Of a DNA stretch of 64,000 nucleotides, positions 53,852 to 62,158 are shown piece by piece (the stretch's first letter is position 1; every line of letters starts with the position of its first letter). A model generated the notes under the pieces. The model was not told the DNA's origin. It worked only from the letters and a program-made list of their open reading frames with translations, and did not search any database. A program made the translations under genes and the position numbers. The DNA comes from an uncultured Phycisphaerae bacterium (GTDB lineage: Bacteria > Planctomycetota > Phycisphaerae > UBA1845 > Fen-1342), in the NCBI GenBank assembly GCA_937928595.1, contig CALGJV010000007.1, forward strand, positions 1-64,000, written 5' to 3'.

Positions 53852-56544
53852 GTCGCACTCCCATGGGGCTTGCCGCGTGCGGCGCGCCGGCGCCGCCGCG
53901 CGACCGGCGCGGCGATTATGGCGCGCCGCCGCGCGGCGTGCACGGGGCGCGCCGTCGCGCCGCTCACGTCTACGGCACCGGAGGGAGCGGCCGGCGGCGG
54001 CGCGGGGCCGCGCACCGCCGCGACCCGCGGCGTGCCGCCGGGAGCCCAGCGGATCGTGACGGCGCCGCGCTCGCCGGTGACCCACAGGCGCTGCGGCGCA
54101 CCCAGGACGTCCTCGACCCGCGGCGCGAGCCCGGACGGGGCGGCCGTCGCGGAGACAATCACCAGGCGCGGAGAGACGGCCGCCACCAGTTCGGCGACGG
54201 CATCGACATCCGCGCGCCCGTGCCGCGGCAGCAGCAGCACGTCGGCACGCAGATCCAGCCCCCGGTCGCGCTCCGCCGTCAGCAGCCCCGCCACGGCCGC
54301 GGCATCCACCGCTCCCGCGGCGACGATGCGCAGTTCGCCGGCCGTCGCGCGCACCACCAGCGGCTGGTCGCGCGGCCCGTCGCGCGGCGGCCAGAGCGCC
54401 GCGAGCGTCACCGGCCCGCACGCGGCCGAGTCCCCCGCGGCGAGCACGGTCGGCGACGGGCCGCCCGGCGGCAGTCGCTCGTACAGCCGGGCGAGACCGC
54501 GCCCCGGCGGCGGGAACGCAGGCCCGACCAGCCAGCGTTCGACGCGCCGCGCGGCCAGCAGCGTCGGCAGCCCGCTGAAGTCCGTGTACCGCCCGCTGCT
54601 TGTGACGCAGGCGACGATGCGGCGCGCTCCGGCCGCTCGCAAGGCGCGGACGACCGTCTCCCCCGCGTCGGAGTTCGTGTTCGTGCCTGCGTTCAGGATT
54701 ACCGCGGCTCCGTCGGGCGCACTCAGCACGGCCGCGCGGCCGTCGCCCACGGCCAGCACGTCCAGCCGGTACTCCGCCGGCTGCGTGGGCCATAGCGCCC
54801 AGCCGCCCCAGGCGAAACCCAATCCGCCGAGCGTCGCGAGCGCAACCCGGCGGGTGCGCCGCAGCGTGCGCGCACCGGCCGCTGGTTCGGCGTACGCCGC
54901 GGCCGCGTGCTGCCGTTGCCGGAAGAGCGCCAGCGTCAGCAGCGCCCCGTAGGTGAACGCCACGAGCGGCGCGGGCGGCAGGGCGCACTCGATGATCGCG
55001 GCCGGCACGTGCGTGAACCACCCGACCAGCGTGAGCAGCACGGCGGTCAGCGCCCGCAGCACCGCACCGACGAGGGCGCCGAACACCGGTACCCAGCCGA
55101 GCGCGAGCGTGAGGAAGCCGCAGATCGTTACGAGCGTTACGGGGATCGTCAGTACGAACGTCCCCACGGCGCCCCACGGCGCGAGCCGACCGAAATGCCA
55201 CAGCACGAGCGGGATGGAGACGAGCCACGCACCGACGCTGACGAGCGCGAGGGCCTCGAGCCCGCGGCCCACTCGGCGGACGACCAGTTCGCGGAACGTC
55301 GTCGCCTCGGGCGGGAGCGGCTCGTCCGCGGCCGCGCCGCGCGCCGCGCGCCCGCTTCCCGGCAGCAGCAGGACCAGTGCGAGCACCTGCACGAACGAGA
55401 GTTGGAAGCCGGCGCGAAAGAGCTCCTGCGGGTTCACCAGCAGGATGGCCAGCGCCGCCAGCGCCAGCCCGTTCACGACCGACATGCGGCGGCGCAGCAG
55501 CGCCGCGACCGCCGTGACACCGGCCGCGATCGCGGCCCGCAGCACCGGCGCGTTCGGCTCGGTGACGAGTGCAAAGAGCAGCGTGGTGGCGAGCGCGGCG
55601 AGGGCCGCTGTCCGCGGACCGCGCCGCAGAAGCCGCCGCAGCGTCCACCACGTCGCCACGGCGAGCAGGTTGACGTTGAACCCGCTGACCGCCAAAAAAT
55701 GCAGCCCGCCCGCCCGCAGGAACGCGTCGTTCAGGGCGCGGTCGGCCGCGGTGCGCTGGCCGAGGATCATCGTGTCCAGGAGCTGCGCCGCGGTGTCCTC
55801 GGCGTCCGCCGGAAACGGCTCGAGCAGCGCCGTTCGGGCCCAGCCCCGCAGAAGGGCGACCAGCCGCGGCAGCGGCCGGTCCGGCTCCGGAAGCGGCTGC
55901 ACCAGTCCGGCCCCCTCGACGGTCAGCCCGCCGGCCAACCCCTGCCGCCGGTACGCCGCCGCCCAGTCCGGCTCGCCCGGGTTGCGCGGCCCCCGCGGCG
56001 CGTACACGCGGCCAGTGACCTGCACGCGCTGCCCCAGCCGCAAGCCGAGCCCGTGAGCCGCGACCGCCACGCGCAGCGCGCCGTGCACGCGGCGCGGGGG
56101 CTCGTTCGCGCATAGCTCCTCTGCTGCAAGCACGAACACCGTGCGTGGGGGCGGGTCGAACGGCAGGAACGGGTTGTGCTTTTCCGCCGGACGCTCGAGC
56201 GGCGTGCTGACGACCGTGCCCGTCAGGCGCGTCAGGAGCGGTGCGTCGGACAGCGCGAGCGCAAGGTCGTCCGGCGAGCGCCAGAGCGCGTGCTGCTGCC
56301 GCACGAAGCCGCACAGCAACGCCACCGCGGTCAGAGCGACGGCCATGAGCGTGCCCCCGGCCGTCCCGTGCCGGCGCGACGCCCGGACCGACAAGGCCGC
56401 GGCCGCGAGGGCCGCCGCCGCACACGCCAAACGGGCGGCAAGCGGTATCGGCCCGACCGCCTCCGACAAGGCGACTCCGACCATGAGGCCGACGGCCGGC
56501 GCAAGCAGCGGCCGCGGCGATACGCGTGGGCGCAACCCCTTCAC
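53848..56544 (-). CDS. comEC: ComEC/Rec2-type DNA-uptake protein with degenerate metallo-beta-lactamase domain
   Basis: An 898-residue membrane protein. ComEC forms the inner-membrane channel that takes up single-stranded DNA in transformation. The N-terminal OB-like domain (about 90-200), the Competence helices with L-H-F-L-A-V-S-G-F-N-V-N-L-L and G-F-Q-L-S-F are clear. From about residue 600 the metallo-beta-lactamase-like domain begins with L-D-V-L-A-V-G-D-G-R-A-A-V-L. The usual T-H-x-H-x-D-H metal motif reads T-S-S-G-R-Y-T-D-F (from residue 648), so the His ligands are missing and the domain cannot bind metal normally. The GTG at 56544 has GGAG 8 bases before it. Its stop overlaps the start of xylB. 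Confidence 0.9.
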   Translation of the reverse strand: MKGLRPRVSPRPLLAPAVGLMVGVALSEAVGPIPLAARLACAAAALAAAALSVRASRRHGTAGGTLMAVALTAVALLCGFVRQQHALWRSPDDLALALSDAPLLTRLTGTVVSTPLERPAEKHNPFLPFDPPPRTVFVLAAEELCANEPPRRVHGALRVAVAAHGLGLRLGQRVQVTGRVYAPRGPRNPGEPDWAAAYRRQGLAGGLTVEGAGLVQPLPEPDRPLPRLVALLRGWARTALLEPFPADAEDTAAQLLDTMILGQRTAADRALNDAFLRAGGLHFLAVSGFNVNLLAVATWWTLRRLLRRGPRTAALAALATTLLFALVTEPNAPVLRAAIAAGVTAVAALLRRRMSVVNGLALAALAILLVNPQELFRAGFQLSFVQVLALVLLLPGSGRAARGAAADEPLPPEATTFRELVVRRVGRGLEALALVSVGAWLVSIPLVLWHFGRLAPWGAVGTFVLTIPVTLVTICGFLTLALGWVPVFGALVGAVLRALTAVLLTLVGWFTHVPAAIIECALPPAPLVAFTYGALLTLALFRQRQHAAAAYAEPAAGARTLRRTRRVALATLGGLGFAWGGWALWPTQPAEYRLDVLAVGDGRAAVLSAPDGAAVILNAGTNTNSDAGETVVRALRAAGARRIVACVTSSGRYTDFSGLPTLLAARRVERWLVGPAFPPPGRGLARLYERLPPGGPSPTVLAAGDSAACGPVTLAALWPPRDGPRDQPLVVRATAGELRIVAAGAVDAAAVAGLLTAERDRGLDLRADVLLLPRHGRADVDAVAELVAAVSPRLVIVSATAAPSGLAPRVEDVLGAPQRLWVTGERGAVTIRWAPGGTPRVAAVRGPAPPPAAPSGAVDVSGATARPVHAARRRAIIAAPVARRRRRAARGKPHGSAT

Positions 56545-56622
56545 CCCGTTTCTCCGCTGGCATGCAGTCGCGTCGTAAGCGGAACGTGCGGGACGGGAAC
56601 CCGCGGACCGGCGCCGACGCGG

Positions 56623-57111
56623 CTAGAGGTTCACACGCGTCGCGAGGATCTTCTGGGCCCTCTGCTGCCGCGCTCTGGCCAGTTGTTCGCGCAGCGCCGG
56701 CCGCTCGTTGCCCAGGATGCTCACAGCCAGCAGCGCCGCGTTCACAGCCCCGGCCTTGCCGATCGCGAGCGTGCCGACCGGGATCCCCGGCGGCATCTGC
56801 ACCGTCGCCAGCAACGCGTCCAGCCCGTTCAGGTCCGACGCCGCCAGCGGCACACCCAGCACGGGCCGGACGGTCTGCGCGGCCACGGCGCCCGCCAGGT
56901 GCGCCGCCATGCCGGCCGCCGCGATGAAGACCCGCGTGCCCGCGGCGTCGGCCGCGCGGACGTACTCGGCGGTTTCGGTGGGAGTGCGGTGCGCGGACAG
57001 CACGCGGGCCTCGTACGCGACGCCGAACTCGGCGAGCGTGCGGGCGGCGTGCTGCATCACGTCCCAGTCGGATTCGCTGCCCATCAGGATCGCGACCTCA
57101 CAAGCGGCCAT
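56623..57111 (-). CDS. purE: N5-carboxyaminoimidazole ribonucleotide mutase PurE
   Basis: A 162-residue class I PurE, which moves the carboxyl group from N5-CAIR to CAIR in purine synthesis. M-G-S-E-S-D-W-D-V-M, the catalytic S-A-H-R-T-P, A-A-A-G-M-A-A-H-L-A-G and P-L-A-A-S-D-L-N-G-L-D-A-L-L-A-T-V-Q-M-P-P-G-I-P-V complete the family pattern. The ATG at 57111 fits the usual short N-terminus. PurK is not nearby. The gene stands alone, divergent from the GT2 gene. Confidence 0.96.
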   Translation of the reverse strand: MAACEVAILMGSESDWDVMQHAARTLAEFGVAYEARVLSAHRTPTETAEYVRAADAAGTRVFIAAAGMAAHLAGAVAAQTVRPVLGVPLAASDLNGLDALLATVQMPPGIPVGTLAIGKAGAVNAALLAVSILGNERPALREQLARARQQRAQKILATRVNL

Positions 57112-57331
57112 GGCGGGGGTCCTCCGGACGACGGGTTGGAGCGTCTTCTCGCCGCCGCAGCCGGCGGCGAACATACTGTGTCGCGGGACGCGCCGGCCCG
57201 CAAGCCGTCCGGGCGGGACGGCGGCCGGTTGCCGCTGGGGCGGCGTGACGCCAACCGCTACAATGCTGGTTGCCGTGCCGTCTTCGGGGCCGCCCTGTCG
57301 CGGAGGCGCGGGGCGAAGAGGTTGTTGCCGC

Positions 57332-58396
57332 ATGGCCGCAGCGCCCGAAATCTCCGTGGTCGTCCCGGTCTACCAGGAAGAGGCCAGCATCCCGACGGTC
57401 TTTCCGCACTTCCTGCGGGTACTGTCCGGACAGCGGCGCTCGTTCGAGCTGATCGCGGTGAACGACGGAAGCCGCGACCGATCGGGCGAGCTGCTCGACG
57501 AGCTGGCGGCCCACGAACCGCGACTGCGCGTGATGCACCTCGCGCGCAACTACGGGCAGACGGCGGCGATGATGGCGGGCTTCTGGGCCGCCCGCGGCGC
57601 GATCATCGTGCCGCTCGACGGCGACGGACAGAACCCGCCGGAGGAGATCGAACGGCTGTGCGATGTGCTCGAGGAAGGCGGATACGACGTCGTCAGCGGC
57701 TGGCGCAAGGACCGGAAGGACTCCTGGCTGCGGACGCAGGTCTCGCGGGCTGCGAACTGGCTGATCGGGCGGGTGACCGGCGTCCGGCTGCACGACTACG
57801 GCTGCACGCTGAAGGCCTACCGAGCGAAAGTGATCCGCGACGCGCGGCTGTACGGGGAGATGCACCGCTTCATCCCGGTCTACACCTCCATGCACGGCGC
57901 CCGCATCTGCGAGGTCGTCGTCCGGCACAATCCCCGCACCGCCGGCGCGAGCAAGTACGGCTACAGCCGAATCTTCAAGGTGGCGGTGGACCTCATCCTC
58001 GTGCGGATGCTCCAGAAATACCGCACCAAGCCGATGCACTTTTTCGGAAAGATCACGCAGTGGGCGTGGTTGGCGTGCGCGCTGTGCCTGCTGTTCGGCA
58101 TCGGGCGCGCGATCTATGCCCAGAATGCCTGGGAGGCCTTCTGGGGCAAGGCCCCGCTCGTGGGCGTCATGTTCTTCCTCCTCGGCTGCTTCGCGATCAT
58201 GCTCGGGCTCGTGGCCGAGTTGGCCATGCGGGCCTCGTACGAGCACAACGCCGGTCGCTACTGGGAGGAGGCCCGCCACGTGAACTTCAACGAGGATCGC
58301 GACACCCCCGACATCCGGCCGTCACGCGACTCGGTCGGCCGACCCTCCGGCAAGCCGGCGTCCGAGCGCACCCGAACTCCCGTCGGGACCCCGTGA
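57332..58396 (+). CDS. Family 2 glycosyltransferase with C-terminal membrane helices (polyprenyl-phosphate glycosyltransferase-like)
   Basis: A 354-residue enzyme that probably loads a sugar onto undecaprenyl phosphate, as ArnC and dolichol-phosphate mannose synthases do. The GT-A domain has I-S-V-V-V-P-V-Y-Q-E-E, V-N-D-G-S-R-D-R-S, the metal/donor motif V-P-L-D-G-D-G-Q-N-P-P-E, and the acceptor-site M-H-R-F-I-P and S-K-Y-G-Y-S-R (all diagnostic of the DPM1/ArnC branch). Two membrane helices follow at about 240-265 and 275-300, then a hydrophilic tail rich in Arg/Pro. The acceptor pathway (lipid A, exopolysaccharide) is unknown. Confidence 0.9.
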   Translation: MAAAPEISVVVPVYQEEASIPTVFPHFLRVLSGQRRSFELIAVNDGSRDRSGELLDELAAHEPRLRVMHLARNYGQTAAMMAGFWAARGAIIVPLDGDGQNPPEEIERLCDVLEEGGYDVVSGWRKDRKDSWLRTQVSRAANWLIGRVTGVRLHDYGCTLKAYRAKVIRDARLYGEMHRFIPVYTSMHGARICEVVVRHNPRTAGASKYGYSRIFKVAVDLILVRMLQKYRTKPMHFFGKITQWAWLACALCLLFGIGRAIYAQNAWEAFWGKAPLVGVMFFLLGCFAIMLGLVAELAMRASYEHNAGRYWEEARHVNFNEDRDTPDIRPSRDSVGRPSGKPASERTRTPVGTP

Positions 58397-58446
58397 GCCG
58401 ACGCGAGCGCCGGCTTCGAGCGCTGTGGCAAACGCACCAACGATTG

Positions 58447-58462
58447 TGTGAAATTTCTCACA
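58447..58462 (+). promoter_or_regulatory. Perfect Crp/Fnr-family palindrome (TGTGA-N6-TCACA) upstream of the hyp-hox genes
   Basis: The 16-base site TGTGAAATTTCTCACA matches the Crp half-sites on both arms. Its centre is at 58454.5. TAGCCT at 58482-58487 could be a weak -10 such that the site would sit near -41.5, the position of an activator overlapping the -35. The hypC start codon is about 125 bases downstream. The surrounding DNA is AT-richer than its neighbours. Confidence 0.65.
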
Positions 58463-58587
58463 GCAAGCCGCCCGAACCCGGTAGCCTCGCTTCCCCGGCG
58501 CACGTCGCTGCCGGTCCGCCGGTTGCAGGACTGAAACATGCCCCGCCCGAGGACGCAGCGGGCAGGCGGACGATGGAGACCTCAAAG

Positions 58588-58854
58588 ATGTGTCTGGCGG
58601 TACCCGGGAGAGTGCTCACGCGGTCGGGGGACGAGGCCACCGTTGATCTCCAGGGCAACCGGCTCCGCATCAGCACGGTCCTGACGCCGGAGGTGAGCCC
58701 GGGGGACTGGGTACTCATCCACGCGGGCTTCGCGATCTCGCAACTTGATGAACGGGAAGCACTTGAGACGTGGGACTACCTCCGCCTCGCGCTGGGTGAC
58801 GATGTGACGGCCGCGGCGGGACAGGAGCCTCCCGCCGGTGCTCCGGAGACCTGA
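58588..58854 (+). CDS. hypC: Hydrogenase maturation protein HypC
   Basis: An 88-residue OB-fold chaperone that carries the Fe(CN)2CO group with HypD and delivers it to the hydrogenase large subunit. The functional start must be M-C-L-A-V-P-G-R-V at 58588, since Cys2 is the essential ligand once Met is removed; an in-frame ATG at 58573 would bury it. G-N-R-L-R-I-S, G-D-W-V-L-I-H-A-G-F-A-I and D-E-R-E-A-L-E-T are typical of the family. GGAG lies 9 bases upstream. First gene of the hyp-hox run. Confidence 0.93.
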   Translation: MCLAVPGRVLTRSGDEATVDLQGNRLRISTVLTPEVSPGDWVLIHAGFAISQLDEREALETWDYLRLALGDDVTAAAGQEPPAGAPET

Positions 58855-58872
58855 CACGGCAGGCAAAACCGC

Positions 58873-59961
58873 ATGAGCCGGTTCGTTGACGAGCTGCGCG
58901 CCGAGCTGGCGGCCGCGTGCCGGGCGGTCGGCCGTCCCGTCCAGATCATGGAGGTGTGTGGGACACACACGGTCTCGATCTTCCGCAACGGGCTGCGGCC
59001 GCTCCTGCCGGAGAACCTGCGGCTCGTCAGCGGCCCCGGTTGCCCGGTGTGCGTGACCGCACAGCGGCACATCGACGCCGCGCTGGAGCTGGCGGCCCGC
59101 CCGGGCGTGCTCATCGCGACGTACGGCGACATGGTTCGCGTGCCGGGGCGGCGGGGCAGCCTCGAGCGCCAACGGGCCGCCGGCGCACAGGTGCGCGTTG
59201 TGAATTCCGCGCGCAGCGCGCTTGAGATGGCCCGTGACAACCCGCGACAGCAGGTCGTCTTTCTGGGCGTCGGCTTCGAGACCACCGCGCCGGCGACCGC
59301 CGCCACGGTGCTTGCCGCCGAGCGTCTCGAGTTAGATAATTTCAGCGCCCTGATGTGTCACAAGCTGGTCGTGCCGGCCATGGCCGCGCTGCTCGACGCC
59401 GGCGACGTGCCGCTGGACGGCTTCCTCGCGCCGGGGCATGTCAGCGTGATCATCGGGGCGGGGGCGTACCGACCGATCGCGGAACGTTACCGCCGGCCGG
59501 TCGTCGTGGCGGGTTTCGAGCCGGATTCGATCCTGCGGGGGCTGGTCGCGCTGGTGCGGCAGATCGCGAGCGGGCGGGCGGCGGTCGAGAACGCCTACTC
59601 GGCCGTCGTGCGGGATGAGGGCAACCGCGTGGCGCTGGACTTGCTGGAGCGCGTGTGCGTCGTGGCGGATACGCCGTGGCGGGCGCTGGGCGTCATTCCG
59701 CGGAGCGGGCTGGAGCTCGGGCCGGCCTATCGCCGGTTCGACGCGCTGGAGCGTTTCGACGTGCACCTGGGCGAGGACGAGGACCACCCCGCGTGCCGCT
59801 GCGGCGAGGTCATCACCGGCCGCGTGCTGCCGGCGGACTGCGCGGCGTTCGGCCGGGCGTGCACGCCGCTGACGCCGATTGGTCCGTGCATGGTGAGCAG
59901 CGAGGGGACGTGCGCGGCCTGGTACAAATACGGGCGGGGGCTCGCGGAGCGGGGAACATGA
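58873..59961 (+). CDS. hypD: Hydrogenase maturation protein HypD
   Basis: A 362-residue iron-sulphur protein that assembles the Fe(CN)2CO moiety of [NiFe]-hydrogenases. The catalytic motifs I-M-E-V-C-G-T-H-T, G-P-G-C-P-V-C-V-T and G-F-E-T-T-A-P-A-T-A are complete, and the C-terminal C-R-C-G-E-V ... D-C-x5-G-R-A-C-T-P ... G-P-C-M-V-S-S-E-G-T-C-A-A-W-Y binds the [4Fe-4S] cluster. Its stop overlaps the start of hypE (ATGA). Confidence 0.97.
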   Translation: MSRFVDELRAELAAACRAVGRPVQIMEVCGTHTVSIFRNGLRPLLPENLRLVSGPGCPVCVTAQRHIDAALELAARPGVLIATYGDMVRVPGRRGSLERQRAAGAQVRVVNSARSALEMARDNPRQQVVFLGVGFETTAPATAATVLAAERLELDNFSALMCHKLVVPAMAALLDAGDVPLDGFLAPGHVSVIIGAGAYRPIAERYRRPVVVAGFEPDSILRGLVALVRQIASGRAAVENAYSAVVRDEGNRVALDLLERVCVVADTPWRALGVIPRSGLELGPAYRRFDALERFDVHLGEDEDHPACRCGEVITGRVLPADCAAFGRACTPLTPIGPCMVSSEGTCAAWYKYGRGLAERGT

Positions 59962-60998
59962 CGCAGCCGCGAGCGACGCATGACCACGTCGTGCTGGCCC
60001 ACGGCGGCGGGGGCGAGCTGATGGGCCGCCTGATCCGGGAGCACATCGTTCCGCGGCTCGACAACCCGTGGCTGGCGGGGCTGACCGACGGAGCGGTCGT
60101 GCCGTGGAGCGGCGACGCGGTCGTATTCACGACCGACTCGTATGTCGTGACGCCGCTGGAGTTTCCGGGCGGCGACATCGGCCGGCTCGCCGTGGCGGGC
60201 ACGGTCAACGACCTCGCGGTCATGGGGGCCGAGCCGGTCGCGCTCAGTCTGGGTCTGATCCTCGAGGAGGGGCTTCCGCTGGCGGTACTGGACCGTGTGC
60301 TGGACAGCGTAGCGGCGACGGCCCGCGAGGCCGGCATCGCAATCGCCAGTGGCGACACAAAGGTCATCGAACGTCGAACCGCCGGCAGCGAGGCGGCGGC
60401 GCAGATGTTCATCAACACCGCGGGCGTCGGGCGGCGGCGGCCCGGCTTGCACCTGGACGTCGCGCGGATCGAGCCGGGTGACGCGGTGCTGGTGACCGGG
60501 CCGCTCGCGGAGCACGGACTGGCGATCCTGTCCGTGCGGGCGGGGCTCGAGTTCGAGTCAACGCTCCGCAGCGATGTCGCGCCGCTGAGCGGCTTGCTCG
60601 CCGCAGTGTTCGCAACCGGCGCCGTCGTGCGGTTCGTGCGGGACGCGACACGCGGCGGCGTGGCGGGCGTGTTGGCAGACATCGCGGCCGGCTGTGGGCA
60701 AAGCGTCGAGATCGACGAACATGCGGTCCCGTTGTCGCCGACCGCGCGGCACGCGGCCGAGATGCTCGGCCTCGATCCGCTCGCGGTGGCGAACGAGGGC
60801 AAGTGCGTGCTGGTGGTCGCGGCGGCGGATGTGGAGCGGGTCCTGGCGGCCTGCCGCAGCCACCCGTTGGGCCGGGGCGCGGCGGTCGTCGGCCGCGTGA
60901 CGGCTTCACAGCCGCCGCTGGTCGAACTGCTCACGCGTGCCGGCGGGCGGCGGATCGTGCAGCGGCCATACGGCGAGGACTTGCCGCGGATTTGCTAG
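59958..60998 (+). CDS. hypE: Hydrogenase maturation protein HypE
   Basis: A 346-residue PurM-like ATPase that dehydrates its C-terminal thiocarboxamide to thiocyanate, the source of the cyanide ligands. The key C-terminus P-R-I-C is intact, and the nucleotide-binding D-H-V-V-L-A-H-G-G-G-G, T-D-S-Y-V-V-T-P, T-V-N-D-L-A-V-M-G-A and D-A-T-R-G-G-V-A-G-V-L motifs are present. The enzyme needs HypF to carbamoylate the Cys; hypF is not in this window. Confidence 0.97.
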   Translation: MTQPRATHDHVVLAHGGGGELMGRLIREHIVPRLDNPWLAGLTDGAVVPWSGDAVVFTTDSYVVTPLEFPGGDIGRLAVAGTVNDLAVMGAEPVALSLGLILEEGLPLAVLDRVLDSVAATAREAGIAIASGDTKVIERRTAGSEAAAQMFINTAGVGRRRPGLHLDVARIEPGDAVLVTGPLAEHGLAILSVRAGLEFESTLRSDVAPLSGLLAAVFATGAVVRFVRDATRGGVAGVLADIAAGCGQSVEIDEHAVPLSPTARHAAEMLGLDPLAVANEGKCVLVVAAADVERVLAACRSHPLGRGAAVVGRVTASQPPLVELLTRAGGRRIVQRPYGEDLPRIC

Positions 60999-61037
60999 CG
61001 ACGGCGGGGCCCGCGCCCCGCGCGCTGAGGCGCGAGA

Positions 61038-61400
61038 ATGCACGAGTTCACCTTGGCGACAGCGCTGGTTGACCAGCTCCTGCGGATCGCGGCGGAGCAC
61101 CGCGCGACGGGTGTCACCAGCGTCGAGGTGCGGTGCGGCGTGCTCCAGCAGGTCGAACCGGAGTCGTTGCGCTTCGCGTTCGAAGCGCTGGTGCGCGAGA
61201 CGGTCGCCCACGGAGCCGAGCTGCGAATCGTGCCGGAGCCGGTGGCGGCCCATTGTCGGGCGTGCGGACGCGAGTTCGCGCCGGGGATTGACGACTACGC
61301 GTGCCCAAGCTGCGGCCGCGCCGACGCGGAAGTCACGGCCGGGCGGGATGTTGTGTTGCAGAGCGTGGGGCTGGTGACCGCAGGCGAGACCGCGGCATGA
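61038..61400 (+). CDS. hypA: Hydrogenase nickel-insertion protein HypA
   Basis: A 120-residue nickel chaperone. The N-terminal M-H-E (His2 binds Ni) and the zinc site Cys73-x2-Cys76 ... Cys89-x2-Cys92 are complete. It delivers nickel to the hydrogenase large subunit with HypB. Its stop overlaps the hypB start (ATGA). Confidence 0.95.
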   Translation: MHEFTLATALVDQLLRIAAEHRATGVTSVEVRCGVLQQVEPESLRFAFEALVRETVAHGAELRIVPEPVAAHCRACGREFAPGIDDYACPSCGRADAEVTAGRDVVLQSVGLVTAGETAA

Positions 61401-62044
61401 AGATCAACGTCGTCGAGAGCGTGCTGAAGGCGAACGATGCGGTGGCGGCGGAAAACCGTCGCCGGCTGAGCGCGGCCGGCGTGCTCGCGGTCAACGTGAT
61501 GAGCGCTCCCGGAAGCGGTAAGACGCTGCTCCTGGAACGAACGATCCCCCGCTTGGCGCCCGAGCGTTGCGCGGTGCTGGTGGGGGATCTTCAGACGACG
61601 CGGGATGCGGAAAGGCTGGGGTCCGCGACGCCGCTGGTGACGCAGATCAACACCGGAACCGGTTGCCACCTGACGGCGCCGCAGGTGACGGCGGGCCTCG
61701 ACAGCCTCGCGCTGGACGGTGTACGGTACCTTTTTATCGAGAACGTTGGGAACATGGTCTGTCCGGCCGGGTTCGACCTCGGCGAGCACCGGCGGGTGGT
61801 GCTGGTGAGCGTGACGGAGGGGGACGACAAGGTGGCCAAGTACCCGACGCTGTTCCAGGTGGCGGACGCGATTCTGCTGACGAAGGTCGACCTGCTCGGT
61901 GTCCTTGACGGCTACCGGCGGGAACGCGTATATGAGGATATATCACGAATTAACTCGCGTGCGCCGGTCTTCGAGGTCGCGGCACGAACGGGCCAGGGGC
62001 TCGACCCGTGGCTGGCATGGTTGCAAGCGCAACGGAGCGCCTGA
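61397..62044 (+). CDS. hypB: Hydrogenase nickel-insertion GTPase HypB
   Basis: A 215-residue SIMIBI GTPase that supports nickel insertion. Walker A is S-A-P-G-S-G-K-T (residues 36-43), then G-D-L-Q-T-T-R-D, the metal-binding T-G-C-H-L, I-E-N-V-G-N-M-V-C-P, E-G-D-D-K-V-A-K-Y-P and the guanine-specific L-L-T-K-V-D. There is no N-terminal His-rich stretch or C-x2-C-G-C nickel site, so this is the short form. The last ~40 codons are AT-richer than the rest. Confidence 0.95.
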   Translation: MKINVVESVLKANDAVAAENRRRLSAAGVLAVNVMSAPGSGKTLLLERTIPRLAPERCAVLVGDLQTTRDAERLGSATPLVTQINTGTGCHLTAPQVTAGLDSLALDGVRYLFIENVGNMVCPAGFDLGEHRRVVLVSVTEGDDKVAKYPTLFQVADAILLTKVDLLGVLDGYRRERVYEDISRINSRAPVFEVAARTGQGLDPWLAWLQAQRSA

Positions 62045-62158
62045 GTCGCCGCCGCGCGGCACGCGGGTTGCAAGGCCGATTTCGGAACCGGGCGGTGCGC
62101 CGGGGTCGCCCGGCTCCGGCTCACGTCGGATGACCGACGGCTGTCAGCGAGGAACGGC

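Noticed and set aside
58573-58587. hypC start at the upstream in-frame ATG (58573)
   Set aside because: HypC needs Cys as residue 2; the ATG at 58588 gives M-C-L-A-V-P and has a better-spaced GGAG.
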